The notes under the pieces are model-generated. The model was not told where the DNA came from and did not search any database. It saw only the letters and a program-made list of their open reading frames with translations. Positions 12,919-21,697 of a DNA stretch of 64,000 nucleotides are shown here, in pieces; position 1 is the first letter of the stretch; each line of letters starts with the position of its first letter. The position numbers and the translations under genes were made by a program. This DNA is from Citrobacter sp. Cu233. Lineage in GTDB: Bacteria; Pseudomonadota; Gammaproteobacteria; Enterobacterales; Enterobacteriaceae. The stretch lies in assembly GCF_030332225.1 (NCBI RefSeq), contig NZ_JAOWIF010000033.1:186001-250000 (forward strand). The letters are read 5' to 3'.

Positions 12919-13048
12919 ATTCAAAGAAGTGATTCTCCCGGTCAGGTGGCCGCTGCTCGATAGATCTTGTCCGCAAATCATAATACATACACTCTTTTTT
13001 CCATAATAATCTTGCGTAATAATTATTGGCCCACTTTTGGTAAATACC

Positions 13049-14203
13049 ATGAACACGCTTTGTTCAGATGCTGTCATCGTCAATGAAACAAATGATAACT
13101 GGACCCGAATGGGAAAAGAGCTGCTCCAGCAAGCAGATATTCAGATCAATGGTTCCCGCCCCTGGGATATTCAACTTCATCATGCCGGTTTCTTTAAACG
13201 GGTGCTGCAACAAGGCTCCTTAGGGCTTGGCGAAAGCTATATGGAAGGCTGGTGGGACTGCGAACGGCTTGATGTTCTGTTCTGCAAAATCCTGAAAGCA
13301 AAACTCGACCAGCAAATGCCGGGAAATCTGAAGGATATATTGCGCATTGCCAGCGCCCGTCTGTTTAATTTGCAGTCTCGCAGTCGAGCGTGGATTGTCG
13401 GTAAAGAACACTACGATATTGGCAACGATCTCTTTGCGCTCATGCTGGATCCCCACATGCAATATTCCTGTGGCTACTGGAAAGAGGCAACCACCTTAGA
13501 CGACGCGCAAAATGCCAAATTAAAAATGATTTGCGAAAAGCTGCAACTGAAACCGGGCATGCGTTTACTGGATATTGGTTGTGGTTGGGGCGGACTGGCC
13601 GAATATGCGGCGCGTCATTATGGCGTAGCGGTAGAAGGCGTCACTATCTCGAAAGAGCAGCAAAAAATGGCGCAGCAGCGCTGTGAAGGCCTGGATGTGA
13701 CCATTCTGCTTCAGGATTATCGTGACCTCGACAAGCACTACGATCGTATTGTCTCCGTAGGGATGTTCGAGCATGTGGGGCCAAAAAATTACGATACCTA
13801 TTTCAGTATTGCTGACCGCTGTTTGAAACCGGACGGATTATTCCTGCTGCATACCATTGGCAGCAATAAAAAAGGGATGAGCGTTGATCCGTGGATCAAT
13901 AAATATATTTTCCCGAATGGCTGCTTACCGGCGATTTCTCATATTGCTGAAGCGAGCGAATCGCGATTCGTGATGGAAGACTGGCATAACTTTGGCAGTG
14001 ACTATGATAAAACGCTGATGGCCTGGCATGCGCGGTTTAATCAGGCGTGGCCAGAGCTGTCATCGCGTTATTCCGCGACCTTCAGAAGGATGTTCAATTA
14101 TTACCTGTGCGCTTGTGCCGGAGCGTTCCGCGCCAGAGACATTGAGCTGTGGCAAGTATTGTTTAGCCGGGGCGTAGAAGGCGGTATTCGCGTCTATCGC
14201 TAA
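13049..14203 (+). CDS. Cyclopropane-fatty-acyl-phospholipid synthase paralogue
   Basis: SAM-dependent enzyme that methylenates cis double bonds in membrane phospholipid acyl chains, giving cyclopropane fatty acids. The 384-residue protein aligns along its whole length with E. coli Cfa. The bicarbonate-site residues are kept: C141 (MQYSC), E241 (VGMFEHVG) and H268 (LLHTIG), plus the SAM loop LDIGCGWGGLA. It sits in an accessory block with its own AraC regulator, whereas cfa of the family lies elsewhere, so it is probably a second copy; this cannot be tested inside the window. The ATG at 13049 is preferred over a TTG four codons upstream. No strong ribosome-binding site is visible. Confidence 0.88.
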   Translation: MNTLCSDAVIVNETNDNWTRMGKELLQQADIQINGSRPWDIQLHHAGFFKRVLQQGSLGLGESYMEGWWDCERLDVLFCKILKAKLDQQMPGNLKDILRIASARLFNLQSRSRAWIVGKEHYDIGNDLFALMLDPHMQYSCGYWKEATTLDDAQNAKLKMICEKLQLKPGMRLLDIGCGWGGLAEYAARHYGVAVEGVTISKEQQKMAQQRCEGLDVTILLQDYRDLDKHYDRIVSVGMFEHVGPKNYDTYFSIADRCLKPDGLFLLHTIGSNKKGMSVDPWINKYIFPNGCLPAISHIAEASESRFVMEDWHNFGSDYDKTLMAWHARFNQAWPELSSRYSATFRRMFNYYLCACAGAFRARDIELWQVLFSRGVEGGIRVYR

Positions 14204-14208
14204 TATGC

Positions 14209-14289
14209 AGCCGGATGGTGGCGCAAGCGCTTTATCCGGCCTACAACAGTGTGCAAACGGTAGGCCTGGAAGCAGCGCGCCACCAGGCT
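14209..14289. repeat. REP pair (BIME) between the cfa paralogue and dhaK
   Basis: GCCGGATGGTGGCGCAAGCG followed by CTTTATCCGGC (14210-14240) and the inverted variant GTAGGCCTGG...CACCAGGC (14270-14289) lie between two convergent genes, as typical for REP elements. Confidence 0.8.
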
Positions 14290-14297
14290 GTTATGAT

Positions 14298-15956
14298 TTA
14301 ACCCAACTCACTCTCAGTCAGTGCTTTAAATACCATAGCGACAGCGTGTGCGCCGGGGTCCATATTGCCCAGCAGGCTATCGCCGCTGAGATACGATGCG
14401 CGACCCGCGTTGGCTTTGCTCGACAGACAGGTACGCTCTGCGCCTGCTTGTGCCGCGTCAAAAGCAGCTTGCAGGTTTTGCGGTTGTGCCAGCAGAGACG
14501 TCAGCGCGGGTTGCAGCGCATCAATCATCGTACGGTCACCTTCGTCTGCACCGCCGTAGAACTTCATCTGCGCCAGCCCTGTATTCAGTGCTTCGGCAAC
14601 ATCAGCCCCTTGCCCCAGCTTCTGCCCGGCGGCGGTAAAGAAGATTGACATCAGTACGCCGCTGGACCCGCCCATCACCACGGTCAGGCGTTCGCCGATC
14701 AGTGCGAACAGCGTGGCGAGGTTATCCAGTGGAAGCTGCTGACGATGCAGCAGGTCAGCGATTTCACGTGCACCAGCGGCAAAAGTTGAACCTGTATCCC
14801 CATCACCTACTTTGGCATCCAGCGCGTTGAGGTGTGCTTCCAGATCGGAAAGCGTTCCGGTGACATGCTCAATAATCCTGGCGACCAGCGTATTGGCTGA
14901 AGGCTGGAATTCTACACACGCGCTGCGCTGCGATGATGGCACACAGTTGATTTCGCGTGGTGGGACAGGTGTCGGCCAACTGCTGGTTTCTACTTCGGTT
15001 AACAGCGCTTTTTCGATGCTTTCTTCCAGTACGATGGCGGTCAGCGAGAAACCTTTCATATCCAGGGCGGTGACCAGCGAGGCCGGGCCAATCAGCCAGT
15101 CGATACGCGGATGCAGTGGGCTGTTTGCCAGTTCCCGAGTGATGATAGCCATTTCAGCAACGGACACGCCGCCCAGATTATTAATCATCACTGCCAGACG
15201 GCCGGTTTCAGGCAGTGCCGCCATCAGTTTATCGACCATCAGAGTCACCACCTGCGCACTGTTTTGGGTCGCGATAACCGAGGCGCCAGGTTCGCCGTGA
15301 ATGCCCATGCCCAGTTCGGCATGGCCCGCATGATGGCGTGGTGCAGCGTCGGTTTCCTGCGGCAGATGGCAACTGGAAATGGCGACGCCCAGGCTGAAGG
15401 TGTTACTTGCTGCATACTGTGCTTCACGCAGGACGGTAGCGAGGTTGTAGCCGCGTTCAGCGAAATAGCCTGCCACTTTATGTACCAGGATAGTGCCCGC
15501 AATCCCGCGAGGATGCTTGTTATCCGGCAGGGAGATATCGTCGCCGACAATCAGCATTTCGACGTTATAGCCAAGGCGGCGTGCTTTTTCGGCGGCGAGG
15601 CCGAAGTTAAGACGATCACCCGTGTAATTTTTAACGATCAACAGACAGCCAGCATCGCCAGTTACCGCCTGGATTGCGGTAAGCACTGCATCTACGCTCG
15701 GGGACGCAAACACGTCACCACAGACTGCCGCGGTCAACATCCCTTTGCCGATAAAGCCAACGTGGGCGGGTTCGTGTCCTGAGCCGCCACCGGAGATCAC
15801 CGCCACGTTATCTTTGTTGAGATCGCGACGAACCACGATGCGAATAGCCGGATCGCTTTCCAGACGCGCCAGATTGTTCCACGGACTGGTGATAATCGTA
15901 CCGTCGATGACGTCGTTAACGAGTTGGGTACGCTGATTAAAAAAGAATTGAGACAT
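14298..15956 (-). CDS. dhaK: ATP-dependent dihydroxyacetone kinase
   Basis: Phosphorylates dihydroxyacetone made by DhaD to DHAP, the last step of the oxidative branch of anaerobic glycerol use. With the ATG at 15956 it has 552 residues, identical in length to the C. freundii enzyme. The N-terminal K domain (about 1-330) carries the GGGSGHEPAH loop and H220 in GMGIHGEPG, the histidine that binds substrate covalently. The C-terminal L domain (about 350-552) binds ATP/Mg through DAKVGDGDTGSTF. As a single two-domain protein it uses ATP, unlike PTS-dependent DhaKLM. It is divergent from dhaD, with paired operator-like sites between. Confidence 0.96.
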   Translation of the reverse strand: MSQFFFNQRTQLVNDVIDGTIITSPWNNLARLESDPAIRIVVRRDLNKDNVAVISGGGSGHEPAHVGFIGKGMLTAAVCGDVFASPSVDAVLTAIQAVTGDAGCLLIVKNYTGDRLNFGLAAEKARRLGYNVEMLIVGDDISLPDNKHPRGIAGTILVHKVAGYFAERGYNLATVLREAQYAASNTFSLGVAISSCHLPQETDAAPRHHAGHAELGMGIHGEPGASVIATQNSAQVVTLMVDKLMAALPETGRLAVMINNLGGVSVAEMAIITRELANSPLHPRIDWLIGPASLVTALDMKGFSLTAIVLEESIEKALLTEVETSSWPTPVPPREINCVPSSQRSACVEFQPSANTLVARIIEHVTGTLSDLEAHLNALDAKVGDGDTGSTFAAGAREIADLLHRQQLPLDNLATLFALIGERLTVVMGGSSGVLMSIFFTAAGQKLGQGADVAEALNTGLAQMKFYGGADEGDRTMIDALQPALTSLLAQPQNLQAAFDAAQAGAERTCLSSKANAGRASYLSGDSLLGNMDPGAHAVAMVFKALTESELG

Positions 15957-16068
15957 AACGGCTCCTCGAGGTTGAGTGTAAGACAAACCCCCGAATGCAT
16001 TGTCATGGTGCGGAGGCGATGGGGAGATTCTGGCGGAGTCTGCGTGGAAAAAAACAGCGGCAAAATGA

Positions 16069-16114
16069 GTTTCATTACGGAACGTAATTGTTATTTTTTG
16101 TTCCGTAATGAAAC
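16069..16114. promoter_or_regulatory. Candidate DhaR operator pair upstream of dhaK
   Basis: GTTTCATTACGGAAC (16069-16083) and its exact reverse complement GTTCCGTAATGAAAC (16100-16114) lie 31 bp apart, about three helical turns, upstream of dhaK. They share the pattern GTTTC-N5-GGAAC with sites beside dhaD and dhaB. The rest of the 562-bp dhaK-dhaD gap is AT-rich with no convincing gene. Confidence 0.65.
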
Positions 16115-16322
16115 GTATTTGTGAGGGGAACGATCACAATGCGAGCCCGCTCGACTTTTTTATCGCTTTTTCAGTGCTGGCCACACCGCATAGTAAACGT
16201 TTTGTTACTGCTTTTAATGGGGGCAGAGAGAGGCAAAGGGAATTCGATTTTCGCGTTCTGCAAGGATTTGCCGGTAAATGAACGGATCGGGATCGCAAAC
16301 CTTAGTTTTTTTATGGTTAATT

Positions 16323-16369
16323 GTTTCAATATGGAACGCATATCATTTTTATCTGTTTCATATCAGAAC
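16323..16369. promoter_or_regulatory. Candidate DhaR operator pair upstream of dhaD
   Basis: GTTTCAATATGGAAC (16323-16337) and GTTTCATATCAGAAC (16355-16369) are 32 bp apart, start to start, and end about 150 bp before dhaD. They have the same 5-5-5 pattern as the pairs at dhaK and dhaB. Both are in the same orientation, unlike the inverted dhaK pair. Confidence 0.65.
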
Positions 16370-16518
16370 AAAAAGACGAATGATTTTTTTGTTCCCGCCT
16401 CGCCATACAGTTATTGCATCGCTCCGGTACCTCCCGTTTTCGCCGTTCGCAACAGGCTAAACAGGTTAACGCCAGGGCTCACCATGTAAAAACATGTACT
16501 TATTTGAGGATGAAAGGA

Positions 16519-17616
16519 ATGCTAAAAGTTATTCAATCTCCAGCCAAATATCTCCAGGGTCCTGACGCTTCTACCTTATTTGGTCAATACGCTAAAAATC
16601 TGGCAGACAGCTTTTTCGTGATTGCAGATGACTTCGTCATGAAACTGGCGGGAGACAAAGTACTCAATGGTCTGCACAGCCACGGTATTAGCTGCCACGC
16701 GGAACGCTTCAATGGCGAATGCAGCCATGTTGAAATTAATCGCCTGATTGCCATTCTGAAGCAGCACGGTTGCCGTGGTGTGGTTGGGATTGGCGGTGGG
16801 AAAACGCTGGATACCGCCAAAGCGATTGGCTACTACCAGAAACTGCCGGTGGTGGTGATTCCAACTATCGCCTCAACTGATGCGCCAACCAGTGCACTGT
16901 CTGTTATCTATACCGAAGCCGGTGAGTTTGAAGAATATCTGATCTACCCGAAAAACCCGGATATGGTTGTCATGGATACGGCAATTATCGCCAAAGCGCC
17001 GGTACGCCTGCTGGTGGCCGGGATGGGCGATGCGCTCTCGACCTGGTTTGAAGCAAAAGCGTGTTATGACGCCAGAGCGACCAGCATGGCGGGGGGGCAG
17101 TCCACAGCGGCAGCCCTGAGCCTGGCGCGCTTGTGCTATGATACGCTTCTGGCAGAAGGTGAAAAGGCGCGTCTGGCGGCGCAAGCTGGCGTGGTGACCG
17201 ATGCTTTGGAACGTATTGTGGAAGCGAATACCTATCTCAGCGGTATTGGCTTTGAAAGCAGTGGCCTCGCGGGGGCACACGCCATCCATAACGGCTTCAC
17301 CATTCTGGAAGAGTGTCACCATTTGTACCACGGTGAAAAAGTGGCGTTTGGTACGCTGGCGCAACTGGTACTGCAGAACAGCCCGATGGAAGAGATCGAA
17401 ACGGTGCTGAATTTCTGCCAGAAAGTGGATCTGCCGGTAACGCTGGCGCAAATGGGCGTGAAAGATGGCATCGACGCTAAGATTATGGCCGTTGCGAAAG
17501 CCACCTGCGCGGAAGGTGAAACCATTCACAATATGCCGTTCCCGGTGACGCCTGAAAGCGTCCATGCCGCTATTCTGACGGCAGACCTGTTGGGACAGCA
17601 GTGGCTGGCGCGTTAA
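16519..17616 (+). CDS. dhaD: Glycerol dehydrogenase (NAD+)
   Basis: Oxidises glycerol to dihydroxyacetone, the first step of the oxidative branch. With the ATG at 16519 the protein has 365 residues, the family length; GAGGA lies 8 bases upstream. It belongs to the metal-dependent polyol dehydrogenase family: NAD-binding GIGGGKTLDTAKA, TIASTDAPTSALSV, and the metal ligands in GMGDALSTW (Asp), AGAHAIHNG and YHGEKVAFG (His). A second ATG at 16510 would add three residues. It is followed after 86 bp by dhaR, probably in one transcript. Confidence 0.95.
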   Translation: MLKVIQSPAKYLQGPDASTLFGQYAKNLADSFFVIADDFVMKLAGDKVLNGLHSHGISCHAERFNGECSHVEINRLIAILKQHGCRGVVGIGGGKTLDTAKAIGYYQKLPVVVIPTIASTDAPTSALSVIYTEAGEFEEYLIYPKNPDMVVMDTAIIAKAPVRLLVAGMGDALSTWFEAKACYDARATSMAGGQSTAAALSLARLCYDTLLAEGEKARLAAQAGVVTDALERIVEANTYLSGIGFESSGLAGAHAIHNGFTILEECHHLYHGEKVAFGTLAQLVLQNSPMEEIETVLNFCQKVDLPVTLAQMGVKDGIDAKIMAVAKATCAEGETIHNMPFPVTPESVHAAILTADLLGQQWLAR

Positions 17617-17702
17617 TCAGACGTCGGTAAGCCTTCTATTCGGCATTTTCTCCCCCTCTGACAGTCTCTGCCGGAGGGGTTGTCTATGGTCAAACAGCGG
17701 AA

Positions 17703-19634
17703 ATGGATATGACGGCGCACACTCATGGCATCGGGAAGGAAGTTTCTTCGGTCATTGCTCAGTCATGGCATCGTTGCAGCAAGTTTATGCAGCGGGAAAC
17801 CTGGCAGGCACCGCATCAGGCGCAGGGACTGACTTTTGAGTCGATTTGTCGCCGTAAGACGGCACTGCTGACGATTGGACAGGCCGCGCTGGAAGATGCC
17901 TGGGAGTTTATGGATGGACGTCCCTGTGCGCTGCTGATTCTGGATGAATCGGCTTGTATTCTCAGCCGGTGCGGCGATCCGCAGACGGTGGAACAGCTGG
18001 CGGAACTTGGCTTTCGTGACGGTAGTTACTGTGCGGAAAGCATTATCGGCAGTTGTGCGCTATCGCTGGCAACGATGCCAGGGCAGCCGACAAAAACCTC
18101 TGGCGATCAGCATTTTAAGCAGGCACTGCATCCGTGGTCGTTCTGCTCTACCCCGGTCTTTGATAACCATGGGCGGCTGTTTGGCTCTATTTCTCTGTGC
18201 TGCCTGGTGGAGCATGAATCCGTTGCCGATCTCTCCCTGACGCTGGCAATTGCCAGAGAAGTCGGTAACTCTTTGCTGACCGACAGCCTGTTGGCCGAAT
18301 CTAACCGCCATCTTAATCAGATGTATGGGCTGTTAGAGAGCATGGATGATGGCGTAATGGCATGGAACGAGCAGGGCGTTCTGCAGTTTCTTAATGCCCG
18401 TGCCGCTTTGCTTTTACATCTGGATGCACAGGCCAGCCAGGGAAAAAACATTAATGACCTGGTTAATCTGCCCACCTTGCTGCGCCGGGCGATCAAACAT
18501 GCTCGCGGCCTGAATCACGTCGAAGTGACTTTCGAAAGTCAGCACCAGTTTGTTGATGCTGTTATTACTCTGAAACCCATCGTTGAAGAGCAGGGCAACA
18601 GCTTTATTCTGCTGCTTCATCCCGTTGAACAAATGCGTCAGTTGATGACCAGCCAGCTCGGGAAAGTCAGCCACACCTTTGAACAGATGTCGACGGATGA
18701 CCCGGAAACCCGTCGGCTGATCCATTTTGGTCGCCAGGCGGCGAGAGGGAGTTTCCCTATTCTGTTGTGTGGTGAAGAGGGGGTGGGTAAAGAGCTACTG
18801 AGCCAGGCTATTCACAATGAAAGTGAACGTGCCAGCGGGCCTTATATCGCCGTTAACTGCCAACTGTATGCCAACAGCGTGCTGGGGCAGGATTTTATGG
18901 GCAGTGCGCCAACCGATGATGAAAACGGTCGGCTGAGCCGCCTTGAGCTGGCGAACGGCGGTACGCTGTTTCTGGAAAAAATTGAGTATCTGGCACCCGA
19001 GTTGCAATCCGCGTTGTTGCAGGTAATCAAGCAGGGTGTATTGACCCGCCTTGATGCCCGCCGCCTGATCCCGGTAGATGTGAAAGTGATTGCCACTACC
19101 ACGGTTGATCTCGCCAACCTGGTGGAGCAAAACCGCTTTAGCCGCCAACTGTATTACGCATTACACTCCTTTGAAATTGTTATTCCGCCGCTGCGGGCAC
19201 GGCGTAACAGCATTCCGGCGCTGATTCATACACGCTTAAATAGCCTGAAAAAACGCTTTTCATCCAGTCTGAAGCTGGACGATGACGCGCTGGCACAACT
19301 GGTTGCCTACTCGTGGCCGGGCAATGATTTTGAGCTCAACAGCATTATCGAAAATATTGCCATCAGTAGCGACAACGGCCATATTCGCCTGAGTAATCTG
19401 CCAGATTATCTGTTTGCCGAACGTCCGGGTCTGGAGACGGCGTCTTCACTGCTGCCAGCCAGCCTGACGTTTACCGCCATCGAAAAAGAGGCGATTATCC
19501 ATGCCGCCCGCGTCACCAGCGGACGTGTGCAGGAAATGTCGCAACTGTTGAATATTGGCCGCACAACCTTGTGGCGCAAGATGAAACAGTACGACATCGA
19601 TGCCAGCCAGTTTAAGCGCAAACATCTGGAGTAG
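17703..19634 (+). CDS. dhaR: Transcription activator of the dha regulon
   Basis: A 643-residue regulator built like a bacterial enhancer-binding protein: an N-terminal GAF-like sensor (about 50-190), a PAS-like segment (about 205-300), an AAA+ central domain and a C-terminal Fis-type helix-turn-helix (about 605-635; VQEMSQLLNIGRTTLWRKMKQY). The Walker A loop is GEEGVGKE (357-364). The GAFTGA sigma-54 contact motif is replaced by FMGSAPTD (about 398-405), and Walker B reads GGTLFLEKIE instead of FLDEI. It is therefore expected to work with sigma-70 RNA polymerase, as known for E. coli DhaR. A second ATG at 17709 is possible. Its 3' end overlaps convergent orfW by 23 bp. Confidence 0.94.
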   Translation: MDMTAHTHGIGKEVSSVIAQSWHRCSKFMQRETWQAPHQAQGLTFESICRRKTALLTIGQAALEDAWEFMDGRPCALLILDESACILSRCGDPQTVEQLAELGFRDGSYCAESIIGSCALSLATMPGQPTKTSGDQHFKQALHPWSFCSTPVFDNHGRLFGSISLCCLVEHESVADLSLTLAIAREVGNSLLTDSLLAESNRHLNQMYGLLESMDDGVMAWNEQGVLQFLNARAALLLHLDAQASQGKNINDLVNLPTLLRRAIKHARGLNHVEVTFESQHQFVDAVITLKPIVEEQGNSFILLLHPVEQMRQLMTSQLGKVSHTFEQMSTDDPETRRLIHFGRQAARGSFPILLCGEEGVGKELLSQAIHNESERASGPYIAVNCQLYANSVLGQDFMGSAPTDDENGRLSRLELANGGTLFLEKIEYLAPELQSALLQVIKQGVLTRLDARRLIPVDVKVIATTTVDLANLVEQNRFSRQLYYALHSFEIVIPPLRARRNSIPALIHTRLNSLKKRFSSSLKLDDDALAQLVAYSWPGNDFELNSIIENIAISSDNGHIRLSNLPDYLFAERPGLETASSLLPASLTFTAIEKEAIIHAARVTSGRVQEMSQLLNIGRTTLWRKMKQYDIDASQFKRKHLE

Positions 19635-20142
19635 TTTCTTCGATCCTCGCCATCGAGAAGAGGGCATCTGACAGACGATTGATGTAACGCTTAAGTTCAT
19701 CACGCAGCGTCAACGTTCTGTCCATGGCGATGAGAAGTCGCTCCAGCCGACGCGCCAGCGTGCGCGCAACATGCAACTGTGCCGATGCGAGGTTTTTCCC
19801 CGGAACAACAAACTCTTTTAGCGGGCCACTTTGCGTCATATTGCGATCAATAAGCTGCTCCAACGCCTGAATATCCTCGGGGCTAATCGTCTGCGTTAAG
19901 CGAGCAAGGCCCTTCTCATCACTGGCAAGTTCTGCGCCGAGCACAAACAGCGTCTTCTGGAGGGTATGTAAATCCTGGCGAAGCGCTGTCAGGCGCGTGC
20001 TGGCGTAGCAGACGCCAAGCTGGGAAATCAGTTCGTCCACGGTGCCATAGGCATTCACGCGGATATCGTCTTTGTCGATACGGCTGCCGCCAAACAGCGC
20101 GGTCTTGCCCTTATCACCAGTGCGGGTATAGATACGGTACAT
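19612..20142 (-). CDS. orfW: PduO-type ATP:cob(I)alamin adenosyltransferase (OrfW)
   Basis: Makes adenosylcobalamin, the cofactor of glycerol dehydratase, from cob(I)alamin and ATP. The 176-residue protein has the N-terminal family signature TRTGDKGKTALFGG (residues 6-19) and the conserved INRLSDALF near the C-terminus. The ATG directly follows the orfX stop codon (TAA|ATG), so translation is probably coupled. Last gene of the orfY-dhaT-orfX-orfW operon; its end overlaps convergent dhaR by 23 bp. Confidence 0.9.
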   Translation of the reverse strand: MYRIYTRTGDKGKTALFGGSRIDKDDIRVNAYGTVDELISQLGVCYASTRLTALRQDLHTLQKTLFVLGAELASDEKGLARLTQTISPEDIQALEQLIDRNMTQSGPLKEFVVPGKNLASAQLHVARTLARRLERLLIAMDRTLTLRDELKRYINRLSDALFSMARIEETTPDVCA

Positions 20143-20496
20143 TTATTTTATCTCGCTGAAAGGAAGCACTTTGACCAGTTGACCGGCATTGGCGCCAAGC
20201 GTGCGGATCTGCGCAATTCCGGCAGTGATATGACCACGGACCAGCGCCCGATCCTCGGGCAACTGGGCGTGGGTTAAAGCAATATCACCCGTGGCGTTGA
20301 GACCAAGACCGACACGCAGCATTGAGCTTTTGGCCGCAAGTTTGCTCAAGGCCAGCGCACAGTCATTCTCGTCGCAACAGACAGTCCGGCATGGGACGCC
20401 TTGCTCTTCCAGTCCCCAGCACAGTTCATCAAGCGCGCGGGTATCCTGCCAGCGTGAGTGATAAAACAGATGTACGCTCGGTGATGAAAGTGACAT
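20143..20496 (-). CDS. orfX: Glycerol dehydratase reactivase small subunit (OrfX)
   Basis: A 117-residue protein of the DdrB/DhaG family. With the large subunit OrfZ it exchanges damaged B12 cofactor on glycerol dehydratase for intact adenosylcobalamin using ATP. It has the small alpha/beta fold with CALALSKLAAKSSMLRVGLGLNATGDIALTHAQLP, the part that in the family swaps with the dehydratase beta subunit. It lies between dhaT and orfW on the minus strand; the large subunit is encoded about 4.7 kb away in the dhaBCE operon, as in C. freundii. Confidence 0.9.
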   Translation of the reverse strand: MSLSSPSVHLFYHSRWQDTRALDELCWGLEEQGVPCRTVCCDENDCALALSKLAAKSSMLRVGLGLNATGDIALTHAQLPEDRALVRGHITAGIAQIRTLGANAGQLVKVLPFSEIK

Positions 20497-20511
20497 TGCG
20501 CCCCCTTTGGA

Positions 20512-21675
20512 TTAGAAAGCCTGACGGAAGATCTCAGCGATCTCTTTCTCGTTCCCTTTACGCGGGTTCGAGAACGCGTTGCCGTCTTTTAGCGCCATTT
20601 CCGCCATGTAAGGGAAATCGGCCTCTTTGACGCCCAGCTCCTGTAAATGCTGTGGAATACCAATATCGGCGGAAAGACGGGCGATGGCGTGAATGGCCAG
20701 CTCAGCGGCATCCATGGTTGACAGCCCGTCGGTGTTCTCGCCCATAAACTCAGCGATATCGGCAAATTTCTCCGGGTTGGCGATGAGGTTATAACGGGCT
20801 ACGTGTGGCAGCAGTACCGCATTTGCCACGCCGTGCGGCATGTCGTACAGGCCACCGAGCTGGTGTGCCATCGCATGAACATAACCGAGGTTGGCGTTGT
20901 TGAAAGCCATACCGGCCAGCAGAGAGGCGTAGGCCATATTTTCACGGGCTTTCAGGTTGCTGCCCAGCGCGACGGCCTGGCGCAGGTTACGGGCGATCAG
21001 ACGGATCGCCTGGATAGCGGCGGCATCGGTGACCGGATTAGCATCTTTGGAAATGTAAGCTTCCACGGCGTGGGTCAGGGCGTCCATCCCGGTTGCGGCG
21101 GTAAGTGGTGCTGGTTTACCGAGCATTAGCAGCGGGTCATTAATGGAAACCGACGGCAGGTTACGCCAGCTGACAATCACAAACTTCACTTTGGTTTTGG
21201 TATTGGTCAGCACGCAGTGGCGGGTGACTTCGCTGGCCGTACCCGCGGTGGTATTGACCGCAACAATTGGCGGCAGCGGATTGGTCAGCGTTTCAATCCC
21301 GGCGTAACTGTAGAGATCGCCTTCGTGCGTGGCCGCGATGCCGATACCTTTACCGCAGTCATGCGGGCTACCGCCGCCGACGGTAACGATGATATCGCAC
21401 TGCTCTTTACGAAATACCTCCAGACCGTCGCGCACGTTAGTGTCTTTAGGGTTCGGCTCTACACCGTCAAATACGACCACCTCAATCCCGGCTTCACGCA
21501 GATGTGCCAGCGTTTTATCTACCGCACCGTCTTTTATCGCCCGCAGACCTTTATCGGTGACCAGCAGTGCTTTTTTACCGCCTAACAGTTTGCAACGTTC
21601 GCCGACAACGGAAATAGCATTTGGGCCAAAAAAGTTAACATTTGGCACAAGGTAATCAAACATACGATAGCTCAT
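20512..21675 (-). CDS. dhaT: 1,3-propanediol dehydrogenase
   Basis: Iron-dependent alcohol dehydrogenase that reduces 3-hydroxypropionaldehyde to 1,3-propanediol with NADH, closing the reductive branch and recycling NAD+. The 387-residue protein shows the NAD-binding GGGSPHDCGKG (about residues 96-106) and the family iron ligands (one Asp and three His) around GMDALTHAVEAYIS and GYVHAMAHQLGGLYDMPHG. AAGG lies before the ATG at 21675. It is preceded closely by orfY and followed 15 bp later by orfX. Confidence 0.96.
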   Translation of the reverse strand: MSYRMFDYLVPNVNFFGPNAISVVGERCKLLGGKKALLVTDKGLRAIKDGAVDKTLAHLREAGIEVVVFDGVEPNPKDTNVRDGLEVFRKEQCDIIVTVGGGSPHDCGKGIGIAATHEGDLYSYAGIETLTNPLPPIVAVNTTAGTASEVTRHCVLTNTKTKVKFVIVSWRNLPSVSINDPLLMLGKPAPLTAATGMDALTHAVEAYISKDANPVTDAAAIQAIRLIARNLRQAVALGSNLKARENMAYASLLAGMAFNNANLGYVHAMAHQLGGLYDMPHGVANAVLLPHVARYNLIANPEKFADIAEFMGENTDGLSTMDAAELAIHAIARLSADIGIPQHLQELGVKEADFPYMAEMALKDGNAFSNPRKGNEKEIAEIFRQAF

Positions 21676-21697
21676 AATATACCTTCTTAGATTTAAA

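Noticed and set aside
12919-13083. Longer start for the AraC-type regulator
   Set aside because: It would overlap the divergent cfa-like gene and remove the shared promoter region; no ribosome-binding site supports it.
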